Positions 47,333 to 56,300 of a stretch of 64,000 nucleotides of DNA are shown one piece after another; positions within the stretch are counted from its first letter, which is position 1; each line of letters opens with the position of its first letter. The stretch spans positions 62,001-126,000 of the forward strand of contig JAADGV010000054.1 of the NCBI GenBank assembly GCA_013152205.1, read 5' to 3'. Source of the stretch: Planctomycetota bacterium (lineage in GTDB: Bacteria > Planctomycetota > Planctomycetia > Pirellulales > Lacipirellulaceae). A program made the translations under genes and the position numbers. The notes under the pieces were generated by a model. That model had not been told where the DNA came from and made no database searches. It saw nothing but the letters and a program-made list of their open reading frames with translations.

Positions 47333-48934
47333 CTATGCAAAACTCCAGTAGAGCGTAAGCATGAGTGCCACGAGCAGCAGGGCCAGCATTCTTGGATCCC
47401 AGATCGAACGCACCGGTTCTGTGGTTAAAGCAGCCAAAGGGTTGGGCCAGCATAGGCCGTCGACTTGCTCGGGCGCGGGGCGGGGCGTCATCAGGCTCAC
47501 CACGACGAACAGACCGCAGCACAGGACGAATAGCCACCATGCTTGCAGCATGAAGGGGATACCCAGTTGATTTGAAATCAACATGAATCCAAAGGCAGGG
47601 AAGTCGACGATGAACACGACGATCCCCAGCAAGAAGCCGCCCAGGAGCGTGCAGAATGCCGCCTGACTCGTGCCGCGAGGCCAAAACACGCCCATCAGGA
47701 ATACCGCCGTGATCGGCGGGGCCAAGCAGGCAATCATGTGGTTCAGCCCTGCGAAGATACCGCCGAAATGTTTGCCCTGCGTGCTCCACGCCATGGCGAC
47801 TAGCATCGCGACCACTGCGGTGATCCGGCCGATTTTTACCAACTGAGCCTCCGAAGTATTCGGCCAAAGGCGTCCAACCAGATCAATCGAGACCAGGGTC
47901 GAAGCCGAATTGAGCGCTCCGGCAACCGTCGACATCAACGCAGCCAGCAAACCTGCGGCCAACAACCCCTTCAGGCCGGTGGGTACTAGCTGCTCGATCA
48001 ACACCGGCAGTGTTTGATCCGGTTCGTCGCCGATCTGGTCGCGAAACAATACGTACGCCATCACTCCGGGGAACACCATAAGAAAGACTGGCAACACCTT
48101 GATGAAACCGGCAAACAAAGGGCCAAGCTGCGCGTCGCGTTGGGTGCGTGCGCCCAGCACTCGCTGCACGATCGTTTGGTCGGCGCACCAATACCAGATT
48201 CCCAGCACCGGGTAGCCCAACAGCATCGCATACCAAGCGTAATCGCCATCGGCGTGCAGCATGGAAAGCTGTCGTGGTTTGACTGCCTGCTCTAAGGCGG
48301 CATAGGTGGTGATGCCCTGATCGGCAAGCGCCGAAGCGCCGCAAACCGTAATGATGATCGCGCCAACGAGCAATAGGACCGTTTGCAGGGCTTCGGTCAC
48401 AACAACAGCCAACAGCCCGCCCACGACGGTGTAGATCACCGTAGCGGTTGAGATAACCACGATCGAAAGAAGCGGATTTAGGCCGAAAAACCGCTCGATG
48501 ATCGTGGCGCCTGCATAAAGCGAGACACCGATGTGGATGAACATCGCTCCGAAGATGGCCATCACGGCAACCACCATTCGTGAAGCCGCCGAGTAGCGAC
48601 GTTCCAGGTATTCCGGAAGCGTAGCCACGCGGCTGCGAAAGTAAAAGGGCGCAAATACGATTCCCAAAAGAATCAGGCAGAACGTGGCCAGCCATTCGAA
48701 ATTCCCAAAGACCAAACCGTCCTTGTATCCCGACGACGCCAGCCCCACCAAATGTACGGTCGAAATGTTTGTGGCGAACAGCGCCAGCCCAATCATCGGC
48801 CAGCGGAGCGATCGGCCAGCGAGAAAATAGTCGCTAGTTGTGTTTTTCTCGCGGCGAGAGGCAAACAGTCCCAGCGCAACGATGCCTACCAAGTAGGCAA
48901 CAATGATCACCAGGTCGAGCGTCTCAATTCGCAT
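47333..48934 (-). CDS. SSS-family sodium:solute symporter
   Basis: The 533-residue inner-membrane protein has 13 to 14 hydrophobic segments and the SSS signatures: SDYFLAGRSLRWPMIGLALFAT (about 34-55), FAPFYFRSRVATLPEYLERRY (about 95-115) and GVMAYVLFRDQIGDEPDQTLPVL-like loop regions. It most resembles the sugar (SGLT-like) branch, for instance WWGADQ-type segment GIWYWCADQTIVQRVLGAR. It starts 12 bases after the stop of the Ldh2 gene, so the two form an operon. Divergent from the fucosidase side, it probably imports the released sugar, perhaps L-fucose; this is inference from context. AGGAAC lies about ten bases before the ATG. Confidence 0.9.
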   Translation of the reverse strand: MRIETLDLVIIVAYLVGIVALGLFASRREKNTTSDYFLAGRSLRWPMIGLALFATNISTVHLVGLASSGYKDGLVFGNFEWLATFCLILLGIVFAPFYFRSRVATLPEYLERRYSAASRMVVAVMAIFGAMFIHIGVSLYAGATIIERFFGLNPLLSIVVISTATVIYTVVGGLLAVVVTEALQTVLLLVGAIIITVCGASALADQGITTYAALEQAVKPRQLSMLHADGDYAWYAMLLGYPVLGIWYWCADQTIVQRVLGARTQRDAQLGPLFAGFIKVLPVFLMVFPGVMAYVLFRDQIGDEPDQTLPVLIEQLVPTGLKGLLAAGLLAALMSTVAGALNSASTLVSIDLVGRLWPNTSEAQLVKIGRITAVVAMLVAMAWSTQGKHFGGIFAGLNHMIACLAPPITAVFLMGVFWPRGTSQAAFCTLLGGFLLGIVVFIVDFPAFGFMLISNQLGIPFMLQAWWLFVLCCGLFVVVSLMTPRPAPEQVDGLCWPNPLAALTTEPVRSIWDPRMLALLLVALMLTLYWSFA

Positions 48935-48946
48935 GTTTTAATGTTC

Positions 48947-50041
48947 CTAGTCGTCCGCTCGATTTGCACGAGACGCATCGCCATCGGTGAGCGGCTCTTG
49001 TTTGTACTGTTGGGCACAGCGGTTCAGATTCTCAATCACGCCAAGGCCGAGCGGAATGCCATTGGCCAACCGCTCCTCGCGGCAGATGATTTCGGGTTCG
49101 CCCGGATAGAGAACGCGACCGTCCGGCTGCGATGGCGTCAAGCTGCCGACGCATCGCATCATCTGGTCGACTCGCTGGCGAAATGTGTCCTCCGGAATAA
49201 AACGTGAAACGTCGATTGCACCCACAAGACCTCCAAGATTTCTCTGTTGCGACAAATCGCCATACATTTTTGGGATGTCGGGGCCGTAGGGGCTTCCGCT
49301 CAACATGGCACATAAAACGTCGATCATGATTCCTAGTCCAGAGCCCTTATGACCGCCAAAAGGATGAACCGCCATGACTTGGGCTGGGTCGGTTGTTTCA
49401 CAACCGTCCGAATCGACTGCCCAACCTGTGGGAATCGGCACGCCCTCGGTGATCGCATTTTGTACCGAGTTCCAGGGTGTGATGCTGGTCGCCATGTCGA
49501 GGCAGAGCGATTTGCCTTCTGCGCCGGGCGCGGTGATGCAAATAGGGTTGGTGCCGCAAAACGGCTTGGAAGAACCGTGAGGGACGACCATCGAATCGAC
49601 GTGGGTGAAGGCAAAGCCGATCATTCCCGCCTCCGCAATTTTCAGCCCGTAGTAGGACAGAGCGCCGCAGTGGCTGGAGTTTTGCGCCGACACCCAACCG
49701 GCACCTGCCTGACGGGCTAAACGCACCGCCTCATCAGCAGCCTGCCACATGACGAGTTGTCCCAGGCCGTTTCCGCCATCGACCAACGAAGTTGCCGGCG
49801 CAAGTTCCCGCACGTCAATATCCGGACGCGGCTCAATGCTGCCGGCACGAATTCGAGACAAATAATGAGGAAGCCGAGCTAACCCGTGGGAATCGATTCC
49901 GCGGAGATTCGACTCGACAAGCGAATCGCTCACGAGCTGGGCTGCTGGCTCCTGAAGGCCGGCAGCTTTCAGCAATAGCGAACCAAACTGCTTCAGCCGA
50001 GAGTGGCTCAGCCGAATCGCGGGAGCTTGAATTTGTGGCAA
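48947..50041 (-). CDS. Ldh2/malate-lactate dehydrogenase family oxidoreductase
   Basis: The 364-residue protein belongs to the NAD(P)-dependent Ldh2 (malate/L-lactate/ureidoglycolate/sulfolactate) family: ESNLRGIDSHGLARLPHYLSR (about 43-63, catalytic His), NSSHCGALSYYGLKIAEAGMIG and GTNPICITAPG, with HPFGGHKGSGLGIMID near 230. It probably oxidises or reduces a 2-hydroxy acid. In this context it could act on a sugar-acid breakdown product such as lactate, but the substrate is not readable. The start is TTG at 50039-50041: AGGAGAGG lies nine bases upstream, whereas the frame's ATG at 50119 lies in the neighbouring promoter and overlaps gntR. SSS follows at 12 bases. Confidence 0.88.
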   Translation of the reverse strand: MPQIQAPAIRLSHSRLKQFGSLLLKAAGLQEPAAQLVSDSLVESNLRGIDSHGLARLPHYLSRIRAGSIEPRPDIDVRELAPATSLVDGGNGLGQLVMWQAADEAVRLARQAGAGWVSAQNSSHCGALSYYGLKIAEAGMIGFAFTHVDSMVVPHGSSKPFCGTNPICITAPGAEGKSLCLDMATSITPWNSVQNAITEGVPIPTGWAVDSDGCETTDPAQVMAVHPFGGHKGSGLGIMIDVLCAMLSGSPYGPDIPKMYGDLSQQRNLGGLVGAIDVSRFIPEDTFRQRVDQMMRCVGSLTPSQPDGRVLYPGEPEIICREERLANGIPLGLGVIENLNRCAQQYKQEPLTDGDASRANRADD

Positions 50042-50097
50042 GATTTTTTTCCTCTCCTGCTTGATCTGGGTACAATATTCTATATTATATAAAATAT
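50042..50097. promoter_or_regulatory. Divergent promoter with AT-rich palindrome
   Basis: The 23-base segment 50075-50097 is a near-perfect palindrome: left atatt-c-tatat, centre t, right tata-aaatat; 20 of 23 positions are symmetric or nearly so. TATAAT occurs on the minus strand within it. It overlaps the ATG of the GntR gene at 50096 and lies 34 bases from the Ldh2 start. It is the only plausible control site for both transcription units and the likely operator of the adjacent GntR/FCD protein; that is inferred. Confidence 0.5.
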
Positions 50098-50797
50098 GGC
50101 AGATACGACAACAGGTCATACCGCTATTTTACCGCTGGCCCAGAACATCGGATTGCGCGATAGTGTTGCCGAGCGTTTGCTGGTCGCTGTTCTCGACGGC
50201 AGTTTACAAGCAGGCGACCGGCTTGTGGGGCAACGTCTGGCCGCGCAGCTTGGCGTGAGCGCGACGCCGGTACGCGAGGCATTGATCGAGTTGGCAACTC
50301 TAGGCTTTGTCGAACTGCTGCCCAACCGGGGCGCGGTCTGCTGTGAATTCGGTCCCACAGAACTCCGCGATATCTTTCAGGTCCGTCGTCTCCTTGAGGC
50401 GGAGGCCGCCTTCGGTGCTTGTGGGCGGGTGCCAGTCGAACAACTGCAAGAACTTCGTGGGCGGATGCTCAAACTTTTGGAGACCGTTGAGACCGATCCT
50501 GCGTGGTCCGATCATGCAATGGCTGCCGACCACAAGTTGCATAAAGTCATCCGACAACATTGCCCTAACCGGCGACTTGCCCACGAGATCGAGCGCGACA
50601 ACGTCTTAATGCGGGCCATCCGCCGAGTGGCGGGCAATCTTTACAACGTTCAGTTGCGGGCTGTTTCTGAGCACTTACTGATCATCAAAGCCCTTTTGGC
50701 AGAGGACGCCGAATTGGCCCGTAAGCGGATGAGCAAACACGTTGAGAGTACTGCTCGGGGAATCGCCAAAGTGATGTTCCAACAGCGCGGGGAATAG
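50096..50797 (+). CDS. GntR-family regulator, FCD (FadR-type) domain
   Basis: The 233-residue protein has an N-terminal winged helix (about 22-90: VAERLLVAVLDGSLQAGDRL, then LGVSATPVREALIELATLGFVE) typical of GntR, followed by the all-helical FCD effector domain (about 95-225). Histidines and acids in MAADHKLHKVI and RAVSEHLLIIKAL match the FCD metal site that often binds sugar acids. The effector in this locus could be a fucose-derived acid. It starts at ATG 50096 inside the palindromic promoter and is followed after five bases by the SDR gene, so it controls its own operon and, likely, the divergent Ldh2-SSS unit. Confidence 0.9.
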   Translation: MADTTTGHTAILPLAQNIGLRDSVAERLLVAVLDGSLQAGDRLVGQRLAAQLGVSATPVREALIELATLGFVELLPNRGAVCCEFGPTELRDIFQVRRLLEAEAAFGACGRVPVEQLQELRGRMLKLLETVETDPAWSDHAMAADHKLHKVIRQHCPNRRLAHEIERDNVLMRAIRRVAGNLYNVQLRAVSEHLLIIKALLAEDAELARKRMSKHVESTARGIAKVMFQQRGE

Positions 50798-50802
50798 CAA
50801 AC

Positions 50803-51621
50803 ATGAGCCCAACCGACAACACAGAAAGCCCTGCCTTAAAACTGGCCAATCGGGTTGCTGTCATTACCGGAGGCACCAAGGGTATCGGTTTGGGCTGCGC
50901 GAGTGTCTTCGGCCGGCATGGCGCGAGCGTTGTGATTGCGGCTCGCAATGAACAGTCGGGCCGTGAGGCAGAAGGACAATTGAAGGCCGCCGGTGTCGAA
51001 GCATTGTTCGTTTCTTGCGACGTTTGCAGCGAGCAGGACATGCAGCAATTGTTCGAGCAGGCTATCACTCGGTTCGGCCAGATCGATTGTCTGGTGAACA
51101 ACGCTGGCTGGCATCCGCCGACCCAAAGCATCGAGGACGTGAGTGTCAAAGAGTTCGAGCAACTCGTGCGTTTGAACCTCACGAGCACTTTCATGGGTTG
51201 CAAATTTGCAATTCCCCACTTACGGAAGACGCAGGGCTCGATCATTAACATGTCGAGCGCCGTGGCAGCCGTAGGTCAAGCTGCGGCACCTGCATACGTC
51301 AGCACCAAGGCGGGGCAAATCGGGCTGACCAAGGCGTTGGCGCTCGATCTGGCCCCCGACGGCGTCCGGGTTAATGCGGTTTGCCCGGCAGGCGTGATGA
51401 CACCCCTGATGCGAGATTGGGCCAACAGCGAATACAACGCCGAGGAGGCGCTAGCAATGGTTGATCGTTGGCACCCGCTGGGCCGCATGGCAACGGTGGA
51501 AGAAATCGGCGAAGTTTGCGCATTTCTCGCGAGCGCTGAAGCATCGTTCATAACCGGCCAAGAAATTTTTCCCGACGGTGGCGCCTCGCTAGGGTACGCA
51601 GAAAAGGCACCTGCGAAATAA
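50803..51621 (+). CDS. SDR oxidoreductase, L-fucose dehydrogenase-like
   Basis: The 272-residue classical SDR has the NAD(P) motif TGGTKGIG (about 22-29), NNAG (about 100-103), catalytic Ser and YxxxK (SSAVAAVGQAAAPAYVSTKAGQ). It resembles human HSD17B14, now known as an L-fucose dehydrogenase, at several places I know from memory: FGxxDCLVNNAGWHPP, PYLRKxQGxxINxSS, and the end SLGYAEKA versus ELGYGCKA. The product would be L-fucono-lactone, the first step of oxidative fucose breakdown. Five bases separate it from gntR; the ribosome site GGGGA overlaps the end of gntR. The function assignment rests on this similarity and on the fucosidase nearby. Confidence 0.85.
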   Translation: MSPTDNTESPALKLANRVAVITGGTKGIGLGCASVFGRHGASVVIAARNEQSGREAEGQLKAAGVEALFVSCDVCSEQDMQQLFEQAITRFGQIDCLVNNAGWHPPTQSIEDVSVKEFEQLVRLNLTSTFMGCKFAIPHLRKTQGSIINMSSAVAAVGQAAAPAYVSTKAGQIGLTKALALDLAPDGVRVNAVCPAGVMTPLMRDWANSEYNAEEALAMVDRWHPLGRMATVEEIGEVCAFLASAEASFITGQEIFPDGGASLGYAEKAPAK

Positions 51622-51701
51622 GCAAGAAAACAGAAGACCAAGCGGAACGCGAAACTATTTTTCAACGAAATACTGCAACTCAGGCGATTGGGACGACAAC
51701 T

Positions 51702-52775
51702 ATGCAACGAATACTTCAAGTAGTTACACCCGCAATCATCCTGCTAGGCATCGCTTCCACCGCGTGGTGTCAGGCCCCAGCTAAAAGCCTCGGCGACAAC
51801 GAGCCGAATTCCAAGAGGAACCAAGAAGCAGACAAGCCTTCCGCAGCAGTGTGGAAACATCCATTGACTAAAAAAGGAAAACTCCATTCGCCTCTTGTCG
51901 AGGTTACCCCGTTTGTCTTCAAAGATCGCCTGTATCTTTTAGAGAACTGGCAGAAGCAATGGGAGTTTGCTGATTCCTCGGATGGTGGCCGCACACAGGA
52001 AGATGAGATTCGTATTCGGTCGGTTATCTCCGATCGGATTGTTTCTACCCCGCTACTCGGCCATGGGCTAGGAATGGCGTTTGTCTGGGAAGATCGCGTC
52101 TATGTCTTTGCGGGCAACTGGGGCAAGGAAGAAAAATGGAACATCACCAAGATAGAAATGACCTCCTCCGCGGATTTGATTCACTGGACGGAGCCCGTTG
52201 TCGTCCTCAAGGCGGAGCCCCAGGAAAAATTCTTCAATGTTTCGGTTTGCCGAGGGAAAGATGTGTTTACTCTGCTCGTGGAAACGAATGATCCTGCTTG
52301 GCCGACCTTTACGTTCAAGTATTTTTCATCAAAGGACCTGAAAGAATGGACGAGGATTCCTGACGCTCTTTATGGCCGGAAAAAATATGTAGGTGGACCA
52401 GCGCTCTACTTTGAAGACGGTATTTACTACACGCTCTACTTGCAGTCGCTAGGCGGCGGGCGATATGAAACTCGCATTACACGCTCGACCGATCTGGTTC
52501 ACTGGCAGGATGCACCGAAAGATCGTCCGTTTGTAACTTTCAATCCAAAAAACAAAGTCCATTCATTACGACCTGAGAACATCCGCGAGGTGAATGCTTC
52601 GGATGCTGAGGTGTGCCATTGGAAGGGGAAGACGTTGGTTTACTTCACCGGAGGCGACCAGCATTTTGCGGGGGACCTGCAACTGGCTGAATTCAAGGGG
52701 TCGCCTGCGGAGTTGTTCAAATATTTCTACGTCGACTCGCCTGTCGTTGCCCCTGAAGTCCAAAAAGGCAGGTAG
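51702..52775 (+). CDS. Secreted five-bladed beta-propeller protein
   Basis: The 357-residue protein has a signal peptide (residues 1-24, cleaved after WCQ) and a propeller with GH32/43-like blades. Its second half shares motif order with the C-terminal domain of the following 1413-residue protein: FFNVSVC versus LFNSSVC, NDPAWPTFTFKYFSSKDL versus NDPAYPGFTTKFARSDDL, KEWTRIPDALYG, RSTDLVHWQD and VNASDAEVCHWKGKTLVYF. Catalytic residues of a named glycoside hydrolase are not evident, so it may bind rather than cleave glycan. The gene follows the SDR by 80 bases and has its own spacer, so it may have a separate promoter. Extracytoplasmic. Confidence 0.85.
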   Translation: MQRILQVVTPAIILLGIASTAWCQAPAKSLGDNEPNSKRNQEADKPSAAVWKHPLTKKGKLHSPLVEVTPFVFKDRLYLLENWQKQWEFADSSDGGRTQEDEIRIRSVISDRIVSTPLLGHGLGMAFVWEDRVYVFAGNWGKEEKWNITKIEMTSSADLIHWTEPVVVLKAEPQEKFFNVSVCRGKDVFTLLVETNDPAWPTFTFKYFSSKDLKEWTRIPDALYGRKKYVGGPALYFEDGIYYTLYLQSLGGGRYETRITRSTDLVHWQDAPKDRPFVTFNPKNKVHSLRPENIREVNASDAEVCHWKGKTLVYFTGGDQHFAGDLQLAEFKGSPAELFKYFYVDSPVVAPEVQKGR

Positions 52776-52800
52776 GCGAACTGTTTAGGCGAGCAGCAGA

Positions 52801-52850
52801 ATTGAACCACGATGACACGATGGGCAAGACGAAAAATACGAAGAAGGTTT
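52801..52850. repeat. 'accacgatgacacg' dispersed repeat
   Basis: It resembles 43086-43130 over nearly its whole length and ends in the shared word aatacgaagaag. Confidence 0.7.
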
Positions 52851-52897
52851 TATCGCAAAGGATGATCTAGCGCGGCCTTTGGCCTCAACCCAAAAAG

Positions 52898-53203
52898 GAA
52901 ACCGCTAATCAGCGCTAATACACGCTAATAGGAAAAACAGGCAAAAAAACAGGGTAACCGTTTACGGAATGAAAAAGGTTGAACCACGAAGGACACAAAG
53001 AGCACTAAGGGATTGGAAGACAAATCGCTTGCCCGCACTTGCAGCTTTGGCTTTGCCAGAAGGACTAAATTTACCCTGATGGATGACTATTGAATTCTAT
53101 TCTTCGTGTCCTTAGTGATCTTTGTGGTTCAGTTTCTTCCATCCCGTGAACGGTTACAAAACAGGTTTGAGATCAGCGCGTATCAGCGCTGAATAGCGGT
53201 TTC
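52898..53203. repeat. Large nested palindromic element
   Basis: Outer arms gaaaccgcta (52898-52907) and tagcggtttc (53194-53203) are perfect complements; the next nine bases pair at eight positions. An inner pair is gtaaccgtttacgg (52954-52967) with ccgtgaacggttac (53144-53157), 13 of 14. A third, imperfect pair consists of the gaaccacgaaggacac and ctttgtggttcag words. The outer arms are the family at 14656-14742. Confidence 0.75.
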
Positions 53204-53309
53204 TTCTCACAAAAAAATGTGTCAAGAAAACTTGCAGAGGTACGCCTTCCTCATGCTGAATTGCCCGACAAATAGATTCCAAAACTATATGGTAAGGAGT
53301 TGCAAAGAT

Positions 53310-56300
53310 ATGACGAACAATGTTAGTAGCGCACTGATTTTGGCTTTGGGTGTTGTGGCAAGTTGCACCTCCGCCTATGCGGCAGATGAGGTGGCGCCTG
53401 TGGCTACGGCGTCGCTGCCACGAATCGAAAAACTCGGCACGATCGATCTCGACTTGGTTGAATCTCAGCCGATTGTCTTTCGCGATCGGCTTTACCGTTT
53501 TGAATCAGTGAGAACCCGCTACCAAGGCAACCAGACCGGCAAGCCGTATTTCCGCTTCGTCGATCCGACCAATGGCGAAACAACCCCCAGCTTTGCCGAG
53601 GGGCACGATCTGGGTAGCGCACTGGTCGATGGCGACACGATGTATGTGTTCGGCACGCCCGGTTGGGGCTCGGCAGCAATTGATATGTTCTGGTCGAAAG
53701 ATTTGAAGACTTGGAAGTCGAAGCGGATATTGGATTTGCCGGGGTGGAAATTGTACAACAGCAGCGTGTGTAAAGCTGGAGATCGGTACGTGATGGCCTT
53801 CGAGGTCGGCGGGCCACCGGAGATCGTTGGCGTCGGATTCACCAGCCGGTTTGCTGAGTCGAAGGACTTGCAAAGCTGGAAGTTGCTCGACGAGCCAGCT
53901 GTGTTCACAAAAAAGCGTTACTCGGCTTGCCCCACGATCCTCTACGTGGATGGGTGGTTTTACGTCGTCTATCTCAAGTCGACGGGTTACAAGTCGAAAG
54001 GCACCCAGAAGTACAACCCTGCGATTGTCCGATCGAAAGATTTGGCCCACTGGGAAGAAAGCCCGCTGGGCGCGCTCATGCACTTCGACGAAGCCGACAA
54101 ACGCATCGCCAACCCTCGCCTCACCGACGCGCAGCAACAGGTGATTGCCAAGGCGCTGAACCGCAATAACTCCGACCTCGATTTCTGTGAACACAACGGT
54201 CGGGTGATTATCAACTATTCCTGGGGCGATCAGGTAGGCCATGAGTTTTTGGCCGAGGCATTTTATGCGGGCACGTTGAAGGGGTTACTCACCGGCTTTT
54301 TTCCCCAAGACTCCGGCAACCTGGCGGAGACGCCAGAGCAGCGCGACGCGCGTATGGCTTGGTTTCGCGACGCACGGTTCGGCATGTTCATCCATTGGGG
54401 TCTTTACAGCGCTGCCGCAGGAGAATGGGATGGTAAGCCGGTCATCAAGCTGAGTTCGTGGACGATGCGAAATGCGCAGATCCCGCTGGAAGGGTACATG
54501 AAGCTTCGAAAGGATTTCACGGCGGCAAAGTTCGATGCCGACGCCTACGCGAAACTCGCCCAAGACGCAGGGATGAAATACATCATTTTGGTGAGCAAGC
54601 ATCACGAAGGCTTCTGTCTGTGGAACTCGAAAGCGACGGACTACGACATCACTTCAACACCCTACCCGGGCGATCTTGTAAAAGAACTGGCCGGGGCGTG
54701 CAAGCGGCGCGGCCTTCGCTTTGGTGTGTATTACTCGATCCTCGACTGGCACCATCCCGACTACACTCCGCGTTTGGCTTGGGACAAGCGCGAGCAGAAG
54801 CCTGAGTTTGGCAAGTACATCGGCTACATGAAGGCTCAGCTCAAGGAGTTAGTCGAAATTGCGCCGAACGTCGACGTCATGTGGTTCGATGGCGAATGGG
54901 ACAAAAGTTGGACGCACGAACATGGCAAAGACCTGTACGCCTACGTTCGCTCGCTCAAGCCTTCGATTCTGGTTAACAACCGCGTGGACAAGGGGCGAGC
55001 AGGCATGAAAGGGCTAACCCGCGAAGGAGATTATGCCGGCGATTTTGGCACGCCCGAGCAGCAAATTCCGCCCATGGGCCTGCCGGGCGTGGATTGGGAA
55101 ACGTGTATGACGATCAACGACACGTGGGGCTACAAACGCCAGGACTCCGCCTGGAAATCGACCGACGAGCTGCTGCACCAATTGATCGACTGTGCCAGCA
55201 AGGGCGGCAACTACCTGCTGAACATTGGCCCCACAGCCGACGGCACGATCCCGGCCCCTTGTCCGAAGCAATTACGCGAGATCGGTAACTGGCTCTCGCA
55301 AAATGGCGAGGCCATTTACGGCACGATGGCTAGCCCCTTCCCGGACCAACTGCCTTGGGGACGTTGTACGACCGGGAAGCCGCGCGATGGGGTGACGCCG
55401 ATGTACTTGCACGTTTTTCAGTGGCCGGCCGACGGCAAGCTGACGGTTCCACCACTGAAAAACACCGTGCGAGGCGCCTATCTGCTGGCCGATAAAAAGC
55501 AGACAGCACTCGCCCTCGAGCGGCAAGATGGCAAGACGATCGTCACTCTGGGAGACAAACCCTCGAAAGATTCGGCGATAGTCGTTGTGCTTCAGATCGA
55601 AGGCAAACCGACGTTAGCCTCTGTCGCAGTGCCGACGCAAACCAACGTCTCGATAACGACAAAGCCGGTGACTCTGTATGTCTCGAAACTGGGCGACAAC
55701 ACCGACGGAACCAGTTGGCAGAAGGCGTTTCACACGGTCCAAGCTGCGCTGTCGGCTGTGCCCGACGACAAGGGAGGTCATCGCGTGATCGTCCGGCCCG
55801 ATACGTACATGGAGGCCAACATGCTCCCGGCTCATCGGGGAGCAAAGGGCGCTTACAACGAATTGATCGGCGATTTCGATGGGAGCCTCGGATCGGGCAC
55901 GACCGGCCATGTGGTTCTCGACGCAGGCGATCCGCACAAAGGTTTTAAGAGCTACGACTGGTGGGGAAACATCCGGGCCTACCAAAAAGGCTGGTCGGCT
56001 GAACATACCGAGGAAACGGTTTCGGCTATCAAGTGGGACCGCTGGATTCTTCGCCGTTTGTACGCCACCGGTGGCGATGGCGGCCTCTGTTTCGACTGTA
56101 CTGACAAAATCGAACCCTTTACGGTAATCGTCGAAGACTGCATCAGCATCGGGCGCGCCTTCGGGTGCGGCGCGATGAGCTGCCTGTCTCGAAGCGACGA
56201 ACCGATCACGTTTCGCCGTTGCAACATGTGGTCGCTAGACGAGTGGGGCGACACGGCTGCCGGGTATGTCCGCATCGAAAATAAATCGATGCCAGAAAAG

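Larger units (their letters stand above)
52776..53309. other. Repeat-filled spacer between propeller and fusion genes
   Basis: No gene is supported. It holds an 'accacgatgacacgatgg' repeat (52801-52850), then a 306-base nested palindrome (52898-53203). An AAGGAG at 53294-53299 is the ribosome site of the fusion gene. Confidence 0.7.

Noticed and set aside
47292-47867. Overlapping minus-strand frame in the SSS gene
   Set aside because: A shadow of the symporter reading frame.
50042-50119. ATG start at 50119 for the Ldh2 gene
   Set aside because: It would overlap the divergent gntR start and the palindrome; the TTG at 50041 has an excellent AGGAGAGG site and matches family length.
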